Source: Pseudoalteromonas sp. H71 (GTDB lineage Bacteria; Pseudomonadota; Gammaproteobacteria; Enterobacterales; Alteromonadaceae). From it: a DNA stretch of 39,863 bases. Both the position numbers and the translations under genes were made by a program. Under the pieces are notes generated by a model, which saw nothing but the letters and a program-made list of their open reading frames with translations, was not told the DNA's origin and did not search any database. Where the stretch lies: positions 283,758-323,620 of the forward strand of contig NZ_LODI01000001.1 in assembly GCF_001468485.1 (NCBI RefSeq), given 5' to 3'. Position 1 is the first letter of the stretch, and every line of letters begins with the position of its first letter. Positions 25,798 to 33,654 of the stretch are shown in pieces.

Positions 25798-26079
25798 ATG
25801 ACAGTGGCAAGCGCACGACACATTTTGGTAGACAGCGAAGCACAATGTTTAGACTTAAAAACAAAAATTGAACAAGGCGAAGACTTTGCTGAATTAGCAA
25901 AAGCACATTCTAATTGCCCATCAGGGCAAGACGGCGGCGCCCTTGGTGAGTTTGGCCCGGGTATGATGGTACCAGAGTTTGACAAGGTGGTATTTTCTGC
26001 ACCTATTAACCAAGTACAAGGCCCTGTGCAAACACAATTTGGTTATCATTTACTTGAAGTTACAAGCCGTTCAGAATAA
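25798..26079 (+). CDS. ppiC: Parvulin-type peptidyl-prolyl cis-trans isomerase, PpiC-like
   Basis: A 93-residue stand-alone parvulin domain, the same size as Escherichia coli PpiC, with no signal peptide, so cytoplasmic. It shows the family pattern ASARHILV (active-site His), EDFAELAKAHSNCPSGQDGGALGEFGPGMMVPEFDKVVFS (fold core), then VQTQFGYHLLEV (second active-site His). It catalyses proline isomerisation in folding proteins. The ATG follows CAGGAG at ideal spacing. It ends at its own strong terminator. Confidence 0.94.
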   Translation: MTVASARHILVDSEAQCLDLKTKIEQGEDFAELAKAHSNCPSGQDGGALGEFGPGMMVPEFDKVVFSAPINQVQGPVQTQFGYHLLEVTSRSE

Positions 26080-26108
26080 ATTGAGCTTTACTGCTATTAA
26101 CGTTTAAT

Positions 26109-26134
26109 AAAAGCCGCATTAGCGGCTTTTTTTT
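26109..26134 (+). terminator. Rho-independent terminator of ppiC, abutting the next ribosome site
   Basis: AAAAGCCGC (26109-26117), loop ATTA, GCGGCTTTT (26122-26130), then TTTT. The T tract runs straight into the GGAG (26135-26138) of the following gene, whose ATG is at 26144. The next gene must either be read through or be translated from a transcript that begins very close. Confidence 0.9.
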
Positions 26135-26143
26135 GGAGTGATT

Positions 26144-26722
26144 ATGCAATTAATTGGTTCTGTCCCATCACCGTATGTTCGCCGAATTAGAATGTGGGCT
26201 ATGCAAAATAACTGTCATATTGAACTTGTAAGCTTAGATATATTTTCTGAGCAAGACCGCCCAAAAATGGCCAGTAAAAACCCTGCGCGAAAAATCCCTA
26301 TTTTAATTGATGATGATTTAACACTGAGCGACTCAAACTCAATAATACGCTACTTATTAGACAAAACAGACCAAGCAAAACTAACGTGGCCACAAGAACA
26401 CCTTCTCACCACTATTAATGCCTGTAACGACTCACTAGTTGAAATGTTGTTATGTAAACGCTCGGGCTTAGATACTCAAAGCGATGCATTATTTTTTAAT
26501 CTTCAAAATGAGCGAATAGAGCAAACATTAAGCTTTTTAAGCAACCATTTAAACGATGAAGAATTTAAAAGCTGTGAATACCTCAACATCAGTTTATACT
26601 GCCTGCTTGATTGGATTAGCTTTCGTGAATTAACTGACTTTAGTCAGTACAGTGAACTTGTTGTATTTCATGCGCAATTTAGCGAACGTCAATCAGCAAT
26701 AGAAACTAATCCTCGTCACTAA
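26144..26722 (+). CDS. Glutathione S-transferase family protein
   Basis: A 192-residue protein. The N-terminal thioredoxin-like domain (1-80) has GSVPSPYVRRIRMWAMQ (the catalytic Ser or Tyr region) and NPARKIPILIDDDLTLSDSNSIIRYL, containing the cis-proline and the glutathione-binding Asp-Ser. The helical C-terminal domain follows. The ATG at 26144 is preferred over an in-frame GTG at 26138, because GGAG at 26135-26138 would overlap the GTG but sits five bases from the ATG. The substrate is unknown. It is followed at 17 bases by the DUF2750 gene, so probably co-transcribed. Confidence 0.85.
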   Translation: MQLIGSVPSPYVRRIRMWAMQNNCHIELVSLDIFSEQDRPKMASKNPARKIPILIDDDLTLSDSNSIIRYLLDKTDQAKLTWPQEHLLTTINACNDSLVEMLLCKRSGLDTQSDALFFNLQNERIEQTLSFLSNHLNDEEFKSCEYLNISLYCLLDWISFRELTDFSQYSELVVFHAQFSERQSAIETNPRH

Positions 26723-26739
26723 CTTAATAAGGTAAACAC

Positions 26740-27090
26740 ATGAGCGATATTGAAATTGAATCACAACTAGTTAACTTCGTAGAAAAAGTACGTGTTAGCG
26801 AAGTCATTTGGGCACTGGGCGCAGAAGATAATGGCTTTGTAGTGTGCGACTCAAACCAATTTGACGACACTGATGTTTTACTGCTTTGGGAAAGTGAAGA
26901 AGCGGCTAAAGCGCAGTGTAAAGAAGAATGGAAAGATTACAGCCCAGTAGAAATTAGCCTTGATGAATTTTTAGATGCATGGGTTGAAGACTTAAATGAA
27001 GATGACGCATTAGTTGGCATTAATTGGAATGATGACCAAGTATGTGTAGAGATTGAACCGACCGGCTTAGCTCGCGCATTGAGTGAATAA
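26740..27090 (+). CDS. DUF2750 family protein of unknown function
   Basis: A 116-residue, strongly acidic cytoplasmic protein that matches my memory of the DUF2750 family: VSEVIWALGAEDNGFVVCDSNQFDDTDVLLLWESEEAAKAQC and WKDYSPVEISLDEFLDAWVEDL. No catalytic motif is apparent. AAGG precedes the ATG. It lies 17 bases after the GST-like gene. A hairpin follows at 27123-27149. Confidence 0.8.
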   Translation: MSDIEIESQLVNFVEKVRVSEVIWALGAEDNGFVVCDSNQFDDTDVLLLWESEEAAKAQCKEEWKDYSPVEISLDEFLDAWVEDLNEDDALVGINWNDDQVCVEIEPTGLARALSE

Positions 27091-27122
27091 TAGTTTACAC
27101 ACAGGACATAAAAGCCTGGTAG

Positions 27123-27149
27123 CCCAACTAGCATCCAATGCTAGTTGGG
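27123..27149. repeat. 12-bp stem hairpin without T run, between DUF2750 gene and recombinase-like gene
   Basis: CCCAACTAGCAT (27123-27134) pairs perfectly with ATGCTAGTTGGG (27138-27149) around CCA. The following bases are TATAAAAT, so it is not a standard terminator. It may still end transcription, or be a protein-binding or recombination site beside the recombinase-like gene. Confidence 0.55.
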
Positions 27150-27187
27150 TATAAAATAAAACATCTTATTATTTTCAAGGTATTACG

Positions 27188-27868
27188 TTGAAAACCCATC
27201 TTGGTCGCCGCCCTTTTTCAGCCATGGAACTGCACACTCTTTATAATGGATATATATACGGTGATTTTCGACTCCCCCGTGAACAAGCAAAACATTGGCA
27301 TTTTTGGCTGCCACTAATAGCCTACTACAGTGGTGCTTACAGTGATGAAATTGGCTGTTTGACCCTTGATGACCTTTGTATTCATAATGATATTTTATGT
27401 TTTAACTTCCATACTCACGGTAAAATAAAGCCGCGTTTAGTCCCTGTACACAATGCATTGATTAATGCCGGATTTAATGAGTATATTGAATTTATAAAAT
27501 CAAAAAATTATCAACGGCTTATGTTTGATCTTCCGGCCAAAACCGGCAGATACAGTGAAAAAGTGCGTATTTGGTTTTCAGGTGAGGGCGATCGTGCAGG
27601 CTACTTGCAAAAATGTGATATCCCCAACGTTGACCAACTCGGTATGAAAACGGCCATAAGTAGCCTGCGTCTTAACTTTGAACAACAAGTTCGTATTTAT
27701 GCGCTGCAAGCTGACTCTAAAGACGCCTTTAATTATTTAATGGGTTTTAACGAATATTCACACAGCCAGTTTGATGACATCAACTTATTAAATACGGTTA
27801 TTCAACAAGTACGCATTATAAATACTCAACTACATTGGCAACGTTTTTTATCTCGCGAAAGTCACTGA
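27188..27868 (+). CDS. Degenerate tyrosine-recombinase-like protein (catalytic-domain remnant or domesticated)
   Basis: The 226-residue product matches the catalytic domain of phage-type tyrosine recombinases: RRPFSAMELHTLYNGYIYG, FWLPLIAYYSGAYSDEIGCLTLDDL, IKPRLVPVHNALINAGFNEYI and SSLRLNFEQQVR. The N-terminal core-binding domain is missing. The active-site residues are mostly lost. The first Arg (normally TG-x-R-x-x-E) is Tyr in SGAYSDEI. The His of H-x-x-R is Ser, while its Arg is kept. The Gly-His is MGF, and no Tyr occurs at the expected nucleophile position near FDDI. The start is TTG at 27188 with AAGG seven bases upstream; ATG at 27224 is an alternative. No attachment sites or phage genes are near. 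It is either a decaying integrase or a DNA-binding protein that no longer cuts. Confidence 0.7.
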   Translation: MKTHLGRRPFSAMELHTLYNGYIYGDFRLPREQAKHWHFWLPLIAYYSGAYSDEIGCLTLDDLCIHNDILCFNFHTHGKIKPRLVPVHNALINAGFNEYIEFIKSKNYQRLMFDLPAKTGRYSEKVRIWFSGEGDRAGYLQKCDIPNVDQLGMKTAISSLRLNFEQQVRIYALQADSKDAFNYLMGFNEYSHSQFDDINLLNTVIQQVRIINTQLHWQRFLSRESH

Positions 27869-27991
27869 CAAACTTTGTTACTATTTACATTCAAAGCCAC
27901 TTCTTAAATCAATTACGCGCTCCATAAAAGCTGGTAGGATAAACTGTACCCATAAAATCTGGGCGTTTCTAACAATAAACAAGGGATCATT
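27869..27991 (+). other. Upstream region of the M1 aminopeptidase gene
   Basis: The 123 non-coding bases are AT-rich and end in AAGGGATC before the ATG, a usable ribosome site. No confident promoter boxes, hairpins or small genes were recognised. Confidence 0.3.
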
Positions 27992-30565
27992 ATGTTTCTT
28001 AAAAGCCTCTTAACAGTGAGCGTTGCGCTAGCAATGAATGCTGCACACGCTAACGAATTCGTTATAGAAAAACTCGCAAAACCAAGTTCTCAACATGTAT
28101 CGCTAACACTCGACCCTAGCCAAGATACATTTTCAGGAATGACTGAAATTGCATTAGAAGTATTAAAACCAACCCATTATATTGAGCTCAATGGTGTTGA
28201 TTACGCTGTTAAAGTGGCACAACTGTTGGGTAAAGAAAACTGTGACCTAAGTAACGAAATGCTTAAAACAGGTAAAGTGAAATTTAGCTGTGATGAAAAA
28301 ATCCAACCGGGTAAATACACGCTTAAAATTGATTTTTCGGCACCCTACAATCGCCAAAGTGTGGGCTTATACAAAACCTTAGATCAAGGTACGCCTTACC
28401 TATTTACCCAATTTGAAATGAGTGATGCACGTCGTGCCTTTCCTGTTTTTGATGAACCAAGCTATAAAATTCCTTTTCAGTTAACAATAACGGCCCCTAG
28501 CTCACAAAAAGTATATGCCAATACACCAGAACTAAAAACAACAACAAATGGTGATATGACAACGCACTTTTTTGATAAAACACCGCCTATTCCATCATAT
28601 TTAGTAGCAATGGCAGTTGGTCCGTTTGAAGAAATAGACATAGAAGGTATGCCAATTCCTGGGCGTGTTATCACTCCTCAAGGTAAAATTCATTTAGCCG
28701 AATACGCAAAAGATAATATGCCGCGCGTACTTGCAGCATTAGAAGAGTACTTTGGTATTCCTTATGTATATAAAAAGCTCGATTCGGTTGCCGTACCTGA
28801 ATTCCCATTTGGTGCAATGGAAAATTCAGGCTTAGTAACCTACCGCGAAGATATTTTGTTAGTTGATTTAGCCGCGGCAACACGCAGTAAAAAACAACGT
28901 AACGTCTCTATTATTGCTCACGAGCTTGCTCACCAATGGTACGGTAACTTGGTCACCATGAAGTGGTGGAATGACTTGTGGTTAAACGAGGCGTTTGCAA
29001 GCTGGATGGCAGCTAAAATGACCAAGCAGCTAAATCCTGAGTTTGAATCACATTTAGACTTACCGCAAAACAACGTAATGGCATTAGACGCCCGCTTGAG
29101 CACTAAGCCGATTCGTAAGCCAATTAAAACTGAAGCTGACATTATGGACGGTTTAGGCCTTGCATACAGTAAAGGCAGCTCAGTACTGGCAATGGTTGAA
29201 AATTGGATTGGCGAAGAGGCGTTCCAAAAAGGGATTCAACGTTACTTAAAAGACTTCTCTTATAAAAATGCAGAAGCGGCTGATTTATGGCAGGCACTGG
29301 GTAAAGCGTCAAACAAAGATGTAGCCAGTGTTTTAAAATCATTTATTGAGCAATCTTCTTTCCCTCTTGTAAATGTTAAGCAACAAGGTAAAAAAGTAAC
29401 TATTTCACAAAGCCGCTTTGTAAATGCTGGTGTTGATGCGCCAGCACAGCTTTGGAATGTGCCAGTAACGATTAAATACGGTGCAGGCGACAAAGTTAAA
29501 ACAGCCAGCATTTTACTTAACAAGCAAAGCCAAACACTTGATTTAGACTTTGCACCAGAGTGGATTTACCCTGACCAAGGCGCTCTTGGCTACTATCGCT
29601 GGGTAATGGACGACGCGCAATTTAACGCATTAATTGAAAACGCACCAACGGTACTAACTGACCGTGAACGCTTAGCATTATTATCGGCAACCGATGCACT
29701 GCTTAAAGCCGGTGTTATCTCTGCCGCTAAATTAATGCAAACACTTGAAGTTTTTGTGAGCGACGGCCACCCTCGCGTAGCAAATACGGCGCTGGGTTAC
29801 TTGGTATCGCAGCAACGTACGTTCAAAGATGAGAGCAATAAAGACCTATGGCCTGCGTTTATACGTGATGCGGTTACCCCTGCAGCTAAAAAGTATGGTT
29901 TAGAGGCAAAAATTGACGAAGATGGTGCCGTGTCGCAACTTCGCGCAGCCGTTATATCTCGCTTAGGTTTTGATGGCGAGGACCAAAACGTAATCAATAA
30001 AGCCAAAGAACAAACGCAAGTGTATTTAACTAATCCACAAAAAGTAGATCCATACTTAGCGGGTGTCTATTTGAGACTTGCTGCTTTTCATGGTGATAAA
30101 GCCTTGCTTAATCAATTCATGACAACATTTAAAACGACTAAAGATCCACAAGTGCGCACTAACATGCTAGCGGCAATGGGCTTTTTTGGTGAGTCTGAGT
30201 TACAAAATACAGTGCTCGCTTACAGCTTAACTGATGAAGTAACCGCATCTGATATGCGTACTATTTTATCTGGGCAAAGTTACACAGAAGAGCGCCAAGC
30301 ATTATTCATAGATTGGGTTTATAACAATTACGATAAAGTAACAGCAAGTTTACCGCCGTTTTTTATTCCTAACTTACCGTACTTTACAACTGTAGGCTGT
30401 GATGCCAAAAGCTTAGCAACCACTCAAAACTTCTTTAACGATAAAATCTCAGACGTACCTGGGTACAGCCGTACATTGAGTAAACTAGAAGAAAGTACAC
30501 TTGATTGTATAGCACTAAAAAACCGCGAGCTTGATTCGGTCAATAGCTTCTTAAACAGCAAATAA
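27992..30565 (+). CDS. Exported M1-family zinc aminopeptidase
   Basis: An 857-residue metallopeptidase that removes N-terminal residues from peptides. It has a signal peptide (MFLKSLLTVSVALAMNAAHA), so it acts in the periplasm or outside. An N-terminal beta-saddle domain is followed by the substrate-recognition motif GAMEN (residues 274-278). The zinc site is HELAH (310-314) with the third ligand Glu333 in LWLNEAF. The C-terminal ERAP1-like helical domain fills 540-857. It resembles the aminopeptidase N family, but the cytoplasmic PepN lacks a signal peptide, so I give no symbol. It is a monocistronic gene ending at a strong terminator. Confidence 0.95.
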   Translation: MFLKSLLTVSVALAMNAAHANEFVIEKLAKPSSQHVSLTLDPSQDTFSGMTEIALEVLKPTHYIELNGVDYAVKVAQLLGKENCDLSNEMLKTGKVKFSCDEKIQPGKYTLKIDFSAPYNRQSVGLYKTLDQGTPYLFTQFEMSDARRAFPVFDEPSYKIPFQLTITAPSSQKVYANTPELKTTTNGDMTTHFFDKTPPIPSYLVAMAVGPFEEIDIEGMPIPGRVITPQGKIHLAEYAKDNMPRVLAALEEYFGIPYVYKKLDSVAVPEFPFGAMENSGLVTYREDILLVDLAAATRSKKQRNVSIIAHELAHQWYGNLVTMKWWNDLWLNEAFASWMAAKMTKQLNPEFESHLDLPQNNVMALDARLSTKPIRKPIKTEADIMDGLGLAYSKGSSVLAMVENWIGEEAFQKGIQRYLKDFSYKNAEAADLWQALGKASNKDVASVLKSFIEQSSFPLVNVKQQGKKVTISQSRFVNAGVDAPAQLWNVPVTIKYGAGDKVKTASILLNKQSQTLDLDFAPEWIYPDQGALGYYRWVMDDAQFNALIENAPTVLTDRERLALLSATDALLKAGVISAAKLMQTLEVFVSDGHPRVANTALGYLVSQQRTFKDESNKDLWPAFIRDAVTPAAKKYGLEAKIDEDGAVSQLRAAVISRLGFDGEDQNVINKAKEQTQVYLTNPQKVDPYLAGVYLRLAAFHGDKALLNQFMTTFKTTKDPQVRTNMLAAMGFFGESELQNTVLAYSLTDEVTASDMRTILSGQSYTEERQALFIDWVYNNYDKVTASLPPFFIPNLPYFTTVGCDAKSLATTQNFFNDKISDVPGYSRTLSKLEESTLDCIALKNRELDSVNSFLNSK

Positions 30566-30586
30566 ACCTGTTTGATTAAGTAATAA

Positions 30587-30616
30587 AAAGCCGCTAAGTA
30601 TTCACTTAGCGGCTTT
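30587..30616. terminator. Terminator after the M1 aminopeptidase gene
   Basis: AAAGCCGCTAAGT (30587-30599), loop ATTC, ACTTAGCGGCTTT (30604-30616): a perfect 13-bp stem 21 bases after the stop codon. It can serve both this gene and the convergent gene at 30665. Confidence 0.88.
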
Positions 30617-30664
30617 ACATTTTTAGGGCTGAACTAATAATTAGTCTCTTGAGTAAAGTATAGA

Positions 30665-31030
30665 TTAATTGCCAATGATCATCGTCAATTTAGCAATAAA
30701 ATCTTTTGCAGCTTGCTCTGAGTTTATTTTAAATGCCACGCCATAATGAATTGGTTGAGCGCTTTTATATATTCGCGTTGGGAAGCGAGTCATCTCACTG
30801 CTATGAAAATACCCTTGTGCGCGAGTTACGCCATCTATATCGTTAAAGTCATCACTGAATACTTCAAACGCAGGGCGAATTACTATTTTGCCTTTACCGC
30901 TTTCACTGTGAGTGTAAAAGGCCTCTTTTGAATTAACTAACATGTATTCTGCAATGTTTTTAATTTTAAAATTACTTCTGCATTGTAATTTTATAAGTTG
31001 CTCTGTTAACTCATCTGCACTGTACGCCAT
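30665..31030 (-). CDS. Hypothetical protein, 121 residues
   Basis: I do not recognise a family. The product is soluble, without signal peptide or membrane helix, and mixed alpha/beta in character: helical start (YSADELTEQLIKLQ), central strands (GKIVIRPAFEVFSDDF, GYFHSSEMTRFPTRIY), and a C-terminal helix (EQAAKDFIAKLTMII). One cysteine (17). It is convergent with the aminopeptidase gene and 61 bases downstream of the exported protein gene on the same strand, so the two may share a transcript. The frame has the codon use of its neighbours and is likely a real gene. Confidence 0.65.
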   Translation of the reverse strand: MAYSADELTEQLIKLQCRSNFKIKNIAEYMLVNSKEAFYTHSESGKGKIVIRPAFEVFSDDFNDIDGVTRAQGYFHSSEMTRFPTRIYKSAQPIHYGVAFKINSEQAAKDFIAKLTMIIGN

Positions 31031-31091
31031 GTTTATCCCTATCCGTTAATTTGCGTATAACCTTATCGCATACGCGATATGAAGTCTTACT

Positions 31092-31967
31092 TTATTGTGT
31101 TACGTCGCATACAAATGCTAGCTTATCGTTGTTGTAACTCATTCGAGTGATATTAGTTTCACAGTATGTGCTTAAATCAAGCCATTGCGATACCTCATTA
31201 CTCCCATCTAGTTTACGCTGATAAACACGGTTTTTAATGGCATAGGCAATTGTTTTATCATCTTTTAAAATAAAGTCTTGCACCTGAGAGGGCAGCCTTA
31301 ATAAATCGTCTACGTGTTTATTTTGAGGATTAAAGCTCGCTAAAATATGTTCATCGCTTTTGGTGTAACTAAATAAAAACGTCGCTGCGTTATGGTTATA
31401 AATCAGTGTGCGAGAAATATCACTGGCGGCTATTTCACCTTTAGCAGCGTCTACTGAGGTATATTGAAGCGTATGCGGCTGACCTAAAATAAACATCACT
31501 AAATCGTTATTTATACCCCAAGCATGGTAGCCAATAGGTTCAATCCAATCAAAAATACGACTAGGCGGGCTTTGCGTATCAAGTGGATACTGCCACAACT
31601 TTTGTTTTGAATCGGCTTCTACGACAATGGCTGACAAGCTATTTTTATTAGGCATTAATGTTGGCGAATACTCACTGACAGGCGTATTTGTTAAGTTAGT
31701 TATTTCACGCGTTGTTAAATTGTAATGTGCAATATCGGTTTGGCTTTGGTTATTAGTTATAACCTCATGGGTAAAGTATAAATCGTTGTTAATTAAGTAA
31801 GGCTGATTATTATAACTTGTTTTGTCGCTTACTATGGTCACTTGAACACCATATGGCGTATTTAAATCGGCAAGTAATATTTGGCTTTTGGGCATGTTAG
31901 CATGTGCATAACCTGCGGCTATCGCACTTAATGAAAAGAAGCTAAGTAATGGTTTTAAAAGTTTCAT
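31092..31967 (-). CDS. Exported beta-propeller-like protein (TolB/WD40-like repeats)
   Basis: The ATG at 31967 is preferred over an upstream in-frame ATG (31994). It has GAGA upstream and starts directly into a signal peptide (MKLLKPLLSFFSLSAIAAGYAHA), giving 291 residues. Repeated strand blocks such as NNDLYFTHEVITNNQSQTDIAHYNL, EYSPTLMPNKNSLSAIVVEAD and DEHILASFNPQNKHVDDLLRL look like TolB/PD40-type propeller blades, which bind proteins or ligands. There is no catalytic motif. Three cysteines occur near the C terminus or core. The function is unknown. It is divergent from prkB with 157 bases between. Confidence 0.65.
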   Translation of the reverse strand: MKLLKPLLSFFSLSAIAAGYAHANMPKSQILLADLNTPYGVQVTIVSDKTSYNNQPYLINNDLYFTHEVITNNQSQTDIAHYNLTTREITNLTNTPVSEYSPTLMPNKNSLSAIVVEADSKQKLWQYPLDTQSPPSRIFDWIEPIGYHAWGINNDLVMFILGQPHTLQYTSVDAAKGEIAASDISRTLIYNHNAATFLFSYTKSDEHILASFNPQNKHVDDLLRLPSQVQDFILKDDKTIAYAIKNRVYQRKLDGSNEVSQWLDLSTYCETNITRMSYNNDKLAFVCDVTQ

Positions 31968-32124
31968 GCTTTCTCTCGTTTTAATTTTAAGCACCCCATG
32001 ATAACGTTATTTGCTGATGGCGTCACTTGAGCTTAGTCAGTCAACACGTAAGATACCCAAATGACTTAAAAAAGTGTTAAATTGAGTCTGGTTATGTAGC
32101 TTGGTCCTAAAAAAGAGAATTAAC

Positions 32125-33024
32125 ATGTCAGCTAAAAATCCTATCATTGCTATTACTGGTTCATCCGGTGCGGGAACTACAACCACAACTAATGCTATTA
32201 AGCATATTTTCCGTAGCCTAAATATCCATGCAGCATTCATTGAAGGTGATAGCTTTCATCGTTACACACGCCCCGAAATGGACAAAAAAATACGCGAAGC
32301 CCAACAAGAAAGTAAACATATTAGTTACTTTGGCCGAGAAGCTAACGACTTTGGGGCGCTTGAATCGTTATTTAGTAACTATGGTGAAACCGGCCAAGGA
32401 AAATTACGCCGGTACTTGCACACCTTTGATGAAGCGGTCCCTTATAACCAACTGCCTGGTACATTTACTCCCTGGCAAGACCTTGATAATAATACCGACA
32501 TTTTATTCTACGAAGGCTTGCATGGCGGAGTTGTTGACCAAGATGTAGATGTAGCCAAACATGTTGATTTACTCATAGGCATGGTGCCTATTATTAACCT
32601 TGAGTGGATACAAAAGCTAATACGCGATACTTCAGAGCGTGGCCACTCTCGCGAAGCCGTGATGGGGTCAATTGTGCGTAGTATGGACGATTACATAAAT
32701 CATATTACACCTCAGTTTTCACGAACCCATATTAACTTTCAGCGCGTCCCGACCGTAGACACCTCAAACCCATTTAGTGCAAAAGATATTCCTTCACTTG
32801 ATGAAAGCTTCGTTGTGATCCGCTTTAGAGGCATTGAAGATGTTGATTTCCCCTATTACTTAAGAATGATTGAAGGCAGCTTTATGTCGCGTATTAATAC
32901 GCTTGTAGTACCTGGCGGTAAAATGGGCCTTGCAATGGAGCTAGTATTAACGCCACTTATTAAAGATATTATTTTGAAAAAGCGTGCATTAGAAAACCTC
33001 GCTCCGCTTGATTTACCTATTTAG
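32125..33024 (+). CDS. prkB: Phosphoribulokinase family protein PrkB
   Basis: A 299-residue P-loop kinase like Escherichia coli PrkB. The ATG at 32125 is chosen (GAGA upstream, family start MSAKNPIIAITGSSGAG) over a TTG 24 bases earlier. The Walker A motif is GSSGAGTTT at about residues 12-20. IEGDSFHRYTRPEM and FYEGLHGG match the substrate and Walker B regions of phosphoribulokinases. No RuBisCO gene or other Calvin-cycle gene is in the window, and this gammaproteobacterial branch is widespread in heterotrophs, where its true substrate is uncertain. It precedes yjjX by 75 bases. Confidence 0.9.
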   Translation: MSAKNPIIAITGSSGAGTTTTTNAIKHIFRSLNIHAAFIEGDSFHRYTRPEMDKKIREAQQESKHISYFGREANDFGALESLFSNYGETGQGKLRRYLHTFDEAVPYNQLPGTFTPWQDLDNNTDILFYEGLHGGVVDQDVDVAKHVDLLIGMVPIINLEWIQKLIRDTSERGHSREAVMGSIVRSMDDYINHITPQFSRTHINFQRVPTVDTSNPFSAKDIPSLDESFVVIRFRGIEDVDFPYYLRMIEGSFMSRINTLVVPGGKMGLAMELVLTPLIKDIILKKRALENLAPLDLPI

Positions 33025-33099
33025 CATTATGGCTTTTGTACTCTTTTTTGTTTAACAGAACTAACGTACACTGCTGATTTTACTTAATACGAGATCAGC

Positions 33100-33639
33100 A
33101 TGTCATCTTTGTTAAAAGTTATAGTTGGGTCTAAAAACCCTGTAAAAATAAATGCAGCAAAGCACATTTTTACTATGTACTTTCCAAATAACACCATTGA
33201 TTGCCTAGGTGTTGACGCCCCTTCAAACGTGCCTGAACAACCTATTGGTGAAGACGAAACACGCATTGGCGCGCAAAACCGCGTTAACTATTGCAAAAAG
33301 CATCATCAAGCCGATTACTACGTGGCAATGGAAGGCGGTGCAGAGCAATTTAGTTATGGTGCAGCGACCTTTGCCTATGTTGTTATTGATAACGCCACAG
33401 AGCAAGTTGTAGGACGTAGTAGCAACCTTCCATTACCCAATATACTTTTTAAAGCCCTGCTTAATGGCGAAGAGCTCGGCGATGTAATGGATAAAGCATT
33501 TAATACAACTAACATAAAACAAAAAGGCGGCGCCATAGGCCTGCTTACAAATAACCATGCAACACGCGAAAGCACCTATACCCAAGCGCTTACCTTGGCC
33601 ATGGCCCCCTTTTTACATAGCAACCTTTATCGCACATAA
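33100..33639 (+). CDS. yjjX: Inosine/xanthosine triphosphatase YjjX
   Basis: A 179-residue enzyme that hydrolyses ITP and XTP, removing damaged purine nucleotides from the pool. It has the family start VIVGSKNPVKINAAK, the signature VPEQPIGEDETRIGAQNR (helix with substrate contacts), DYYVAMEGG (metal-binding acidic residues) and a C-terminal LTNNHATRESTYTQALTLAMAPF. The ATG at 33100 has GAGA upstream. It is 15 bases before yjjG, so the two house-cleaning enzymes are likely co-transcribed. Confidence 0.95.
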   Translation: MSSLLKVIVGSKNPVKINAAKHIFTMYFPNNTIDCLGVDAPSNVPEQPIGEDETRIGAQNRVNYCKKHHQADYYVAMEGGAEQFSYGAATFAYVVIDNATEQVVGRSSNLPLPNILFKALLNGEELGDVMDKAFNTTNIKQKGGAIGLLTNNHATRESTYTQALTLAMAPFLHSNLYRT

Positions 33640-33654
33640 AAAACAGGAAATTGA

